Below are positions 15,295-20,353 of a stretch of DNA of 20,353 nt, in pieces (within the stretch, counting starts at the first letter, position 1; every line of letters starts with the position of its first letter). Origin of the DNA: an uncultured Thomasclavelia sp. (lineage in GTDB: Bacteria; Bacillota_I; Bacilli_A; Erysipelotrichales; Coprobacillaceae); NCBI GenBank assembly GCA_910588165.1, contig CAJUOR010000029.1:1-20353 (forward strand), read 5' to 3'. A program made the translations under genes and the position numbers. The notes beneath the pieces were generated by a model, which was not told where the DNA came from, searched no databases, and saw nothing but the letters and a program-made list of their open reading frames with translations.

Positions 15295-16200
15295 CTAACC
15301 TAACTTAAGCATTTTATCTAAAGGTCGACGTGCTTTTTCAATAAAATCCTCATCGAAAATAATCTCATTGTTTTCATATTTTAAGACATCATAGACCTTT
15401 TCTAAAGTGATTTTTTTCATATTCGGACAATTTAATTTTTCACTCAACAATTTAATTGTTTTACTAGGATTCTGTTTTTGAATTTCATGTAAAACTCCTT
15501 GTTCCGTGCAAACCAAAAAAGCATCATGTGAACTTTGGGTAATATAATTGATAATCTGCAATGTACTTCCGACATAATCAGAAGCCTCAACAACATCTTT
15601 TTGACATTCCGGATGGGTTACTACTAAATAGCCCGGATAGTCTTGTTTAGCTTTATTTAATGTTTCTAAAGAGATTTGATGATGGGTTATACAATAGCCA
15701 TGATGTAAAATGACGTGTTTATCAGGTACTTGCGTAGCCACAAAGCGACCTAAGTTTTGATCAGGGACAAAGATAACTTCATCACTGTCAATATTTTGAA
15801 CAATTTTAACAGCATTGGAACTTGTCACACACACATCACTAACCGTCTTGACATCGGCTGTTGAATTAACATAAGTGCAAACCTTAGCTTTAGGATACTT
15901 TGCCTTTAGTTTTAAAACATCATCTTTTGTCACCATATCAGCCATTGTACAGCCGGCACTCATATCCGGTAGCAAAACTTTTTTACGAGGATTTAACAAT
16001 TTAGCACTTTCCGCCATAAAGTGAACCCCGCAAAAAACAATAATGTCTGCATCTGTTTCTTTAGCTTTTTTAGCCAAAGCAAACGAATCACCGACCTCAT
16101 CGGCAATATCCTGGACATCACCTGGCACATAATAATGAGCTAAAATCAACGCATTTTTCTCTTTTTTTACCTCTAAAATTTTTTCTTTTATATTTTCCAT
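15295..16200 (-). CDS. nadA: Quinolinate synthase NadA
   Basis: A [4Fe-4S] enzyme that condenses iminoaspartate with dihydroxyacetone phosphate to quinolinate in de novo NAD synthesis. It has 301 residues from the chosen start. Family motifs: LAHYYVPGDVQDIADEVGDS, FCGVHFMAESAK, MSAGCTMADM with Cys84, VTSSNAV, HHGYCITH with Cys170, HPEC and CPNMKKITL with Cys258. The three cluster cysteines are spaced as in other NadA proteins. The frame is open to 16227, but AGGAGG sits 7 bases before ATG 16200, which is therefore preferred. The usual partners nadB and nadC are not next to it; instead the LytTR-like gene follows directly. A promoter overlaps the degV terminator. Confidence 0.96.
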   Translation of the reverse strand: MENIKEKILEVKKEKNALILAHYYVPGDVQDIADEVGDSFALAKKAKETDADIIVFCGVHFMAESAKLLNPRKKVLLPDMSAGCTMADMVTKDDVLKLKAKYPKAKVCTYVNSTADVKTVSDVCVTSSNAVKIVQNIDSDEVIFVPDQNLGRFVATQVPDKHVILHHGYCITHHQISLETLNKAKQDYPGYLVVTHPECQKDVVEASDYVGSTLQIINYITQSSHDAFLVCTEQGVLHEIQKQNPSKTIKLLSEKLNCPNMKKITLEKVYDVLKYENNEIIFDEDFIEKARRPLDKMLKLG

Positions 16201-16227
16201 GTTATTCCTCCTAACATTCTCATTCAC

Positions 16228-16236
16228 ATTATATCA
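16228..16236 (-). promoter_or_regulatory. Extended -10 of the nadA operon
   Basis: The minus strand reads TGATATAAT directly after the T-tract of the degV terminator, so terminator and promoter are fused. About 28 bases separate it from the nadA start. No convincing -35 or NadR-type operator is seen. Confidence 0.55.
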
Positions 16237-16267
16237 AAAAAAGAGACATTCCGAAAGAAGAATGTCT
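16236..16267 (-). terminator. Intrinsic terminator of degV
   Basis: Perfect arms AGACATTC (16244-16251) and GAATGTCT (16260-16267) with loop CGAAAGAA, followed on the minus strand by CTTTTTTTGAT. The stem overlaps the degV stop codon. Confidence 0.9.
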
Positions 16268-17102
16268 AATTAAGCACCCACTGAATAGCAATACAACCAG
16301 GACCACCCTGAGTAATAAAAGCAGGGGATAGCTCTAAAAAATCAATATTCAAATTTGGATATAACGCTAAAAAATTTTCTTTAATTTTCTTGGCTTGTTG
16401 TTCTACTCCGGCATGAGAAATAGATACCCGGTAGCTTTCCGGATTTTCTAATGCCTGGAACTGTTTAATGACCGCACTAACTGCCCCATTAAAAGTTCTT
16501 GCAATTGTGAATTTCTCTAAGCGACGTCCATCTTCTGTCTGGGTCATAACCGGTTGAATCTTTAATAAACCGCCTATTTTCGCAGCTAATGGTGTTAGAC
16601 GTCCGCCACGTTTTAGAAAGTCAAAATCTTGTGGTAATAGAAACGATTTGGCTGAGGCAATTTTTTGATCTAACATCGCTAATAGCTTATCTAAAGAACA
16701 GCCTTCATTAACCATCTTCATAGCACATTCAAATATATAACGATGAGGTCCGCATAATGTTTTGGTGTTAACCACATGAATATGTTCTTCATTCTCTAAT
16801 CCGTTTTTAGCCCCTAATGCAGACATATATGTACCGGATAACCCATCTGTCATGCAAAGATTAACGATTTCATCATCACTATATTTCTCATAAGCCTCAA
16901 TAACCATACCGATAGCAGGTTGTGAGCTCGTAGGCACATTGCCTGATTTAACTTCTTCTAAAAATTGCTGACTGGAAATATCGACAAATTCTTGATAAGT
17001 TTTATTATTGACAGTTACCAATAACGGTAAAATCTCAACATTCATTTCTTTCCCTTGACTAGGTGTATATAGCGTTGATGTATCCGTAATTATTTTAATC
17101 AT
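16266..17102 (-). CDS. DegV family fatty-acid-binding protein (FakB type)
   Basis: A cytoplasmic two-lobed protein of 278 residues that holds a fatty acid; family members present it to the kinase FakA for phosphorylation and use in phospholipids. Motifs: start MIKIITDTSTLY, TSSQPAIG (58-65), TDGLSGTYMSA (85-95), DFLKRGGRLTPLAAKIGGLLKIQPVM in the middle, and a glycine-rich end (TQGGPGCIAIQW). The frame runs on to 17135, but AAGGAGC lies 7 bases before ATG 17102, the chosen start. It has its own promoter and terminator. No fakA is adjacent. The bound lipid cannot be read from the sequence. Confidence 0.95.
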   Translation of the reverse strand: MIKIITDTSTLYTPSQGKEMNVEILPLLVTVNNKTYQEFVDISSQQFLEEVKSGNVPTSSQPAIGMVIEAYEKYSDDEIVNLCMTDGLSGTYMSALGAKNGLENEEHIHVVNTKTLCGPHRYIFECAMKMVNEGCSLDKLLAMLDQKIASAKSFLLPQDFDFLKRGGRLTPLAAKIGGLLKIQPVMTQTEDGRRLEKFTIARTFNGAVSAVIKQFQALENPESYRVSISHAGVEQQAKKIKENFLALYPNLNIDFLELSPAFITQGGPGCIAIQWVLN

Positions 17103-17164
17103 TTTTAAGCTCCTTTTTTGTATACTAAAAGACAATTATACATAGTATTCAAAACCACGTATAT

Positions 17165-17193
17165 AGTATAACAAATTTCGACAAATAAAACAA
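17165..17193 (-). promoter_or_regulatory. SigmaA-type promoter of degV
   Basis: On the minus strand, -35 TTGTTT (17188-17193) and -10 TATACT (17165-17170) are spaced by 17 bases. A second TATAAT occurs nearer the gene (in TATGTATAATTG), so tandem promoters are possible. Confidence 0.55.
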
Positions 17194-17542
17194 CCTATTT
17201 TCCCCTAAGAATTTCCCTGTTTGAAAAAAAGATACCTCATTTTCTTTTAAGCCTTCAATTTAATTGTAACCAAACTTAAATACCTTATGCAAGTTTAGAA
17301 GCATACTTTTCTCATCAACGGTTTTCCGAGATTTCAATTTAGTTCATTATAAAGTATTTAACGGTTTGTAAAGGTATGACTTCATTCTTTCCTTTTCCTT
17401 AATGTAAAAATCTCTCAATTCATCATCAAATTTTAACGAAACTTAACTCTTATCTGAAATATCAATGCTGATTAAAACAATTTCGAGAACTTCTTTCATC
17501 TATCAATTAACAAATTTTTTTACGTAAACTAGGCTTTAACCT
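17194..17542. other. Intergenic stretch without recognisable gene
   Basis: Between the divergent degV and YjcZ-like genes lies AT-rich DNA with no ORF longer than a few codons. I see no strong hairpin, tRNA, repeat or known riboswitch core. It is the longest gap in the window and could hold a small RNA or long leader, but nothing in the sequence shows this. Confidence 0.5.
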
Positions 17543-17571
17543 ATATCAAAATCAGCACAGCACATAAGATA
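17543..17571 (+). promoter_or_regulatory. Possible mother-cell (sigmaE/sigmaK-like) promoter
   Basis: ATA at 17543-17545 (in CCTATAT) and CATAAGATA at 17563-17571 are separated by 17 bases. CATAAGATA fits the sigmaK -10 pattern CATANNNTA and is near the sigmaE pattern. It lies just upstream of the YjcZ-like ribosome binding site; expression of this gene type in sporulation makes it plausible, but not proven. Confidence 0.4.
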
Positions 17572-17594
17572 AGAATGCAAGGAGGTGAGGTTCA

Positions 17595-17795
17595 ATGAAC
17601 TATGGATATAATTTCGGAGGATGTGGATGCCAAAGCTATATGCCAACATTCTGCACTACACCATTTAGTTTACAAAGCTGCCAATCATTTGGTGGATACA
17701 ACAACTATGGTTTCGGTGGCGGGTCTAGCTGGTTTGCAATTGTCTTAGTCATCTTCTTATTGCTCATCATCTGTGGCTGCTCAAAAATTTGCTAA
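17595..17795 (+). CDS. YjcZ-family tiny sporulation membrane protein
   Basis: A 66-residue protein with a Gly/Tyr/Cys-rich N-terminal half (NYGYNFGGCGCQSY, then SFGGYNNYGFGGG) and a single C-terminal membrane helix, SSWFAIVLVIFLLLIICGC. The helix closely follows the pattern of YjcZ-type tiny TM proteins (SGFALIVVLFILLIIVG). Such proteins occur in many copies in spore-formers and are associated with the spore; no precise role is known. Six cysteines are unusual for the family and could crosslink in the coat. The very strong ribosome binding site AAGGAGGTGAGG and a terminator overlapping the stop indicate a single-gene unit. Confidence 0.85.
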   Translation: MNYGYNFGGCGCQSYMPTFCTTPFSLQSCQSFGGYNNYGFGGGSSWFAIVLVIFLLLIICGCSKIC

Positions 17796-17820
17796 GGGTT
17801 TCCCTTAGCATTTTCTTTTT
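17791..17820 (+). terminator. Intrinsic terminator of the YjcZ-like gene
   Basis: GCTAAGGG/CCCTTAGC with loop TTT, followed by ATTTTCTTTTT. The stem contains the stop codon of the gene. Confidence 0.9.
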
Positions 17821-17842
17821 GCTTTTTTTTTAGGTAGAAATT

Positions 17843-17851
17843 TGTTACAAT
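17843..17851 (+). promoter_or_regulatory. Extended -10 of the deformylase gene
   Basis: TGTTACAAT, 18 bases before the start codon. A TTGCTT upstream is 21 bases away, too far for a normal -35. Confidence 0.45.
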
Positions 17852-17869
17852 AGGAACGAGGTGAATAGA

Positions 17870-18439
17870 ATGATTTTATTAAAAGATATTATTGATGATC
17901 ACAATCCGCTTTTAAGGGAGATTTCCGAACCTGTTTCACTCCCACTTTCAAAAGAAGATCATCAGTTATTGATGGATATGTACGAGTATTTACAAAATTC
18001 ACAAGACGAAGAAAAAAGTGAAGCCTTAGATTTACGTCCTGGGGTTGGCTTAGCTGCGATTCAAATCGGCGTCAAAAAAAGAATGTGTGCCATTTTAATT
18101 TATGATTATAACGAAGACGGAGAAATTATCGATGCTATTGCCTATGCCTTAGTTAATCCTCGAATCGTTTCTCATTCAGAAAGAATTGCCTATCTAAAGG
18201 ACGGGGAAGGTTGTCTTTCTGTCAATAAAGATCATAAAGGCTACGTGCCTAGATACGCTAAAGTAACCATTAAGGCTTACGATGCCTTAACTCAAAAGGA
18301 CGTGACTATTGTTGCACGTGGCTATGAAGCTATCGTTTATCAACATGAATTAGATCACTTTGACGGGCATCTTTTCTACGACCACATCAATTCACAAAAT
18401 CCATATAAACCAATTGAAAACGCACTTGAAATAGAATAA
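17870..18439 (+). CDS. def: Peptide deformylase
   Basis: A metalloenzyme that removes the formyl group from the N-terminal methionine of new proteins. It has 189 residues. All three motifs are present: GVGLAAIQIG (58-67), EGCLSV with metal ligand Cys115, and HELDH (159-163) with two metal-binding histidines and the catalytic Glu. The insertion between the first helix and motif 1 and the overall length fit the type 2 deformylases of Gram-positive bacteria. The frame is open from a GTG at 17861, but this is part of the ribosome binding site GAGGTGA, so ATG 17870 is the start. It is monocistronic; no fmt gene is adjacent. Confidence 0.97.
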   Translation: MILLKDIIDDHNPLLREISEPVSLPLSKEDHQLLMDMYEYLQNSQDEEKSEALDLRPGVGLAAIQIGVKKRMCAILIYDYNEDGEIIDAIAYALVNPRIVSHSERIAYLKDGEGCLSVNKDHKGYVPRYAKVTIKAYDALTQKDVTIVARGYEAIVYQHELDHFDGHLFYDHINSQNPYKPIENALEIE

Positions 18440-18465
18440 TAAAATTATTTATCATAACATACAAA

Positions 18466-18508
18466 AAAATGTATATGTATTCTTAGCAGATACATATACA
18501 TTTTCTTT
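18466..18508 (+). terminator. Bidirectional terminator between convergent genes
   Basis: Perfect 15-base arms (18466-18480 and 18490-18504; core ATGTATATGTAT) around loop TCTTAGCAG. T-rich tails are present on both strands (TTTTCTTT on plus, TTTTTTTGTATG on minus). It serves def and the gene at 18507. Confidence 0.9.
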
Positions 18509-18944
18509 ATGGTTTACGTCGCATTTTAACAGCGAAGATATGAATATCAAAACGCTTAAAGGGTAAGACCAAAAAGGAACCTCTTGTCTTTGATGCTTGA
18601 CGTGTTTCAAAGAAAGTTGTCTTTTCACGAATCTCATCACGTTTCTCTAAAAAAATCTGTGCAAGCACCTCATATTTTTCTTCAAGTTCTTCACAGCTAA
18701 ATCCAACATTCTCCTCTAGTCCAGCCATTTTACCTTCGTTGAGCCATTCAACGACATTTTTTTTAAAAACACGATACTCCTCTTTAAAAGAAGTCATTTC
18801 CGCTTCCCAATGTTTATAGTGGCGAACATTACAGCGTTCTGTCTTCATTTTAGAAATTAGATAGTCCATCATGGATAACAAATGTGTTCGCTTCAATTCA
18901 ATATACTCTTCATAAAAAGTCAATTGTTCTATTTCTCTTGCCAT
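18507..18944 (-). CDS. Hypothetical charged helical protein
   Basis: I do not recognise this 145-residue protein. It is soluble, rich in Glu, Lys and aromatic residues, and mainly helical: AREIEQLTFYEEYIELKRT, a helix around 22-35, a central helical segment (EEYRVFKKNVVEWLNEG), then EELEEKYEVLAQIFLEKRDEIREK. It ends in a basic, more strand-like tail (GSFLVLPFKRFDIHIFAVKMRRKP). No enzymatic motif or membrane helix is seen. ATG 18944 is chosen because AAGGTGG lies 7 bases upstream; the GTG at 18950 overlaps this region. It lies 61 bases behind the methyltransferase gene, with no terminator between them and a weak extended -10, so it may be partly co-transcribed. Confidence 0.75.
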   Translation of the reverse strand: MAREIEQLTFYEEYIELKRTHLLSMMDYLISKMKTERCNVRHYKHWEAEMTSFKEEYRVFKKNVVEWLNEGKMAGLEENVGFSCEELEEKYEVLAQIFLEKRDEIREKTTFFETRQASKTRGSFLVLPFKRFDIHIFAVKMRRKP

Positions 18945-18964
18945 AATCACACCACCTTAAGCTA

Positions 18965-18973
18965 AGCATAGCA
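18965..18973 (-). promoter_or_regulatory. Possible extended -10 for the gene at 18507
   Basis: The minus strand reads TGCTATGCT, a moderate match to the extended -10, about 20 bases before the start codon. Confidence 0.35.
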
Positions 18974-19005
18974 ATTAAAAATGAATAAAATATGAACTTA
19001 TTTTT

Positions 19006-19545
19006 TTAATATCTTTTATCAATTAAAAGTATATAAGGAGATAATTTCTTATTTTCCATACGCATACTAGCCACATGATAATCATGTGGGCTTAAAGCCT
19101 TAACAAAAAACTCAAGAACTTCGGCTTCTTCTTTTCCTTGGGCGTGACCCGGATACACGACAAGCACTAGTCTACCATCAACTTTCAATAAATCTAAAGC
19201 TGTTTTTAAAGCTTTGATTGTCGTTTGGGCTTGAGTTGTAATTTCGTGGGATAAATTAGGCAAATAACCTAAATTAAAAATACCTACATCATAATAAGGA
19301 ATATAGTTTTGAGCATTTTCATGTCCATCTAAAATGAGTTCAACATTATTTATTTGAGCTTCTTTTAAACGTTTTGCAGTTACTTCCAAAGCTGCTTTTT
19401 GAACATCAAACGCATAAACTTTTTTCACCCTTTGAGCAAGAAACAAAGTATCGTAACCGTTGCCCATCGTAAAATCAATTGCAATACTTTGATCATTCAT
19501 TTTTTCTTCTAAAAAATCATGAGCGATGTCAACCATCATTTTCAT
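19006..19545 (-). CDS. mnmM: tRNA methyltransferase MnmM/YtqB-like
   Basis: A class I SAM-dependent methyltransferase of 179 residues belonging to the YtqB family (Pfam rRNA_methylase). Bacillus YtqB, now MnmM, methylates 5-aminomethyl-2-thiouridine at the wobble position of tRNA. Seen here: SAM motif I DFTMGNGYDTLFLA (24-37), VYAFDVQKAAL (motif II acid), the family signature FNLGYLPNLSHEI, and a strand LVLVVYPGHAQGKEEA. The frame is open from 19575, but AAGGAGA lies 8 bases before ATG 19545, and the longer start would sit inside the promoter. Thiouridine modification also appears at thiI about 10 kb away, but no direct link is shown. Confidence 0.88.
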   Translation of the reverse strand: MKMMVDIAHDFLEEKMNDQSIAIDFTMGNGYDTLFLAQRVKKVYAFDVQKAALEVTAKRLKEAQINNVELILDGHENAQNYIPYYDVGIFNLGYLPNLSHEITTQAQTTIKALKTALDLLKVDGRLVLVVYPGHAQGKEEAEVLEFFVKALSPHDYHVASMRMENKKLSPYILLIDKRY

Positions 19546-19573
19546 TGTGCTTCTCTCCTTTTCAATGTCTAAC

Positions 19574-19582
19574 ATTATAACA
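19574..19582 (-). promoter_or_regulatory. Extended -10 of the mnmM-like gene
   Basis: The minus strand reads TGTTATAAT, about 28 bases upstream of the chosen start. No good -35 is visible. Confidence 0.55.
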
Positions 19583-19627
19583 TAGACAATCGGAAATTGT
19601 ATATGAAAAAATGTTTCATTTATTTTT

Positions 19628-19642
19628 TTGAAAACGATTACG
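19628..19642 (+). promoter_or_regulatory. cre-like site, copy 1
   Basis: TTGAAAACGATTACG matches the catabolite-responsive element pattern WTGNAANCGNWNNCW at all fixed positions except the last. It lies directly upstream of the first IIB promoter. CcpA control is inferred; the exact same bases recur before the second IIB gene. Confidence 0.6.
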
Positions 19643-19649
19643 ATTATAC

Positions 19650-19678
19650 GTGACTTTTCATTTAAAATATGGTTTAAT
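19650..19678 (+). promoter_or_regulatory. Promoter of first PTS IIB gene
   Basis: GTGACT, a 17-base spacer and TTTAAT (or TAATAT two bases later). The same arrangement with TTGACT is seen at copy 2. A leader with CCAA-TTGG pairing (19687-19698) follows. Confidence 0.5.
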
Positions 19679-19728
19679 ATAAGTAGCCAATGTTTTGGTA
19701 AAAATAAAATGAAAAGGAGATATATAAA

Positions 19729-20046
19729 ATGTTAAGAATTATGTTAGCCTGCTCAGCAGGTATGTCTACAAGCTTACTTGTAACAAAAATGGAACAAGCT
19801 GCTGCAGCTGCCGGTAAAGAAGCAAAAATCTGGGCTGTATCTGAAGCAAGCGTAAAAGGAAACTTAGGTGAATTTGATATTCTTTTAGTTGGACCTCAAA
19901 TTCGTTTCAAAGCTAAGGAATTTGAAAAATTAGCTGATGGAAAATTCCCTGTACATGTCATTGACATGAGAGATTACGGTACTATGAATGGTGAAAAAGT
20001 GTTCAATACCGCTTTAGAAGTTTACAATAATTTCTACAATAAATAA
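19729..20046 (+). CDS. PTS IIB component, lactose/cellobiose family
   Basis: The cytoplasmic phosphocarrier that passes phosphate from IIA to the sugar bound by IIC. It has 105 residues, the normal length for a free-standing IIB of the cellobiose/lichenan type. It starts MLRIMLACSAGMSTSLLV, where Cys8 is the phosphorylated cysteine within the P-loop-like turn; FDILLVGPQIRF and VHVIDMRDYGTMNGEKV complete the fold. The ribosome binding site AGGAGA precedes ATG 19729. It has its own cre-like site, promoter and terminator, and a close paralogue follows. No IIA or IIC is visible in the window; these probably lie to the right. Substrate is likely a beta-glucoside. Confidence 0.95.
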   Translation: MLRIMLACSAGMSTSLLVTKMEQAAAAAGKEAKIWAVSEASVKGNLGEFDILLVGPQIRFKAKEFEKLADGKFPVHVIDMRDYGTMNGEKVFNTALEVYNNFYNK

Positions 20047-20052
20047 TAAAGT

Positions 20053-20083
20053 AAAAACACCTTTTGACAAGGTGTTTTTCTTT
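20053..20083 (+). terminator. Terminator between the two IIB genes
   Basis: Perfect 11-base arms AAAAACACCTT and AAGGTGTTTTT with loop TTGAC, the second arm ending in a T-run. It separates the two IIB units and probably limits read-through. Confidence 0.9.
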
Positions 20084-20097
20084 GAAAAGAATTCCTT

Positions 20098-20112
20098 TTG
20101 AAAACGATTACG
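20098..20112 (+). promoter_or_regulatory. cre-like site, copy 2
   Basis: Identical in sequence to copy 1 (TTGAAAACGATTACG) and placed directly upstream of the second IIB promoter. Repetition of the exact site in two otherwise diverged leaders supports a regulatory role. Confidence 0.6.
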
Positions 20113-20113
20113 A

Positions 20114-20142
20114 TTGACTTTTCATGCGGAATATGATTTAAT
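20114..20142 (+). promoter_or_regulatory. Promoter of second PTS IIB gene
   Basis: -35 TTGACT, a 17-base spacer, then TTTAAT (overlapping TAATAT). The -35 overlaps the end of the cre-like region (CGATTGACT), unlike copy 1, where five extra bases intervene. Confidence 0.55.
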
Positions 20143-20195
20143 ATAAATAGCCAAGTAGTTTTGGTAATTTCAAATAAAAAAAGGAGATATATAAA

Positions 20196-20353
20196 ATGAT
20201 GAGAATTATGTTAGCCTGTGCTGCAGGTATGTCTACAAGTTTACTTGTAACTAAAATGGAAAAAGCTGCTGCTGAAGCTGGTACTGAAGCTAAAATCTGG
20301 GCTGTACCAGAAGCGGAAGTAGAAAAAAACGTTGGTGAATTCGATATTCTTTT
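20196..20353 (+). CDS. PTS IIB component, second copy, cut by window edge
   Basis: The first 52 codons of a cellobiose-type IIB, beginning MMRIMLACAAGMSTSLLV with the phospho-cysteine in the same place. It matches the upstream paralogue closely (KIWAVPEAEV against KIWAVSEASV) but is not identical, so it is a diverged tandem duplicate. ATG 20196 aligns with the start of copy 1; ATG 20199 is also possible. AGGAGATATATAAA precedes both copies. The gene continues past the right edge. It may head the operon with IIA and IIC, leaving copy 1 as the extra gene, but this cannot be seen here. Confidence 0.93.
   Translation, partial: MMRIMLACAAGMSTSLLVTKMEKAAAEAGTEAKIWAVPEAEVEKNVGEFDIL

Larger units (their letters stand above)
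19623..20353 (+). repeat. Tandem duplication of promoter, leader and IIB gene
   Basis: Two units, 19623-20046 and 20095 to the edge, share in order: the cre-like site, a TGACTTTTCAT block, TTTAATATAA, TAGCCAA...TTTTGGTAA, AGGAGATATATAAAATG and the IIB reading frame. Spacers between blocks differ in length. The terminator at 20053-20083 separates them. Confidence 0.75.

Noticed and set aside
17194..17542. Riboswitch or small RNA in the longest gap
   Set aside because: No recognisable conserved core, strong stem or terminator was found; only AT-rich sequence is visible.
1..20353. CRISPR, mobile element, prophage, toxin-antitoxin or defence island
   Set aside because: No regularly spaced repeats, transposase, integrase or known defence domains are present; gene content is ordinary chromosomal.

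Overview
The window is AT-rich chromosomal DNA from a low-GC, endospore-forming member of the Bacillota. The genes point to a gut-type Erysipelotrichia or a close relative. This placement is inferred from gene content and codon use, because no rRNA is present. Evidence for sporulation is an alpha/beta SASP with its GPR cleavage site and a sigmaG-like promoter, the ytfI-ytfJ (gerW) pair, and a YjcZ-type tiny membrane protein. EzrA, DegV, a ThiI without rhodanese domain paired with a NifS-like desulfurase, and many ribosome binding sites of the AGGAGG type also fit Bacillota.

Layout: (1) 1-2511, minus: two tandem GH1 6-phospho-beta-glucosidase paralogues, the downstream one cut by the left edge. 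(2) 2773-5292, minus: an unknown multi-pass membrane protein, then a small Cys-rich membrane protein translationally linked to a large TPR protein. (3) 5406-7766, minus: acetate kinase, ytfJ/gerW, ytfI and the SASP gene. (4) 7878-8357, plus: an unknown membrane protein. (5) 8393-10727, minus: thiI overlapping a cysteine desulfurase gene. (6) 10877-11958, plus: a PPP-family phosphatase overlapping a small membrane-anchored protein gene. (7) 12071-17102, minus: ezrA, an unusual LytTR-like membrane protein translationally linked to nadA, and degV. (8) 17595-18439, plus: the YjcZ-like gene and peptide deformylase. (9) 18507-19545, minus: an unknown protein and an mnmM/ytqB-like methyltransferase. 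(10) 19729 to the right edge, plus: two tandem cellobiose-type PTS IIB genes, each with its own cre-like site and promoter.

The two ends share a theme: PTS IIB proteins serve uptake and phosphorylation of beta-glucosides, and GH1 enzymes hydrolyse the phosphorylated sugars, although about 17 kb of unrelated genes lie between them. Most of the rest is housekeeping: acetate production, tRNA thiolation, NAD synthesis, division, translation maturation and spore formation. Transcription units are compact. Intrinsic terminators often touch or overlap stop codons, and many promoters show an extended -10 (TGnTATAAT-like).

I found no CRISPR array, transposase, prophage, tRNA or rRNA, and no convincing defence or biosynthetic system. 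The least ordinary items are the receiver-like/LytTR/transmembrane protein behind nadA, the regular 'GRDD-W' TPR protein with its Cys-rich partner, the terminator directly against the ytfI start, and the duplicated promoter-leader-IIB units.
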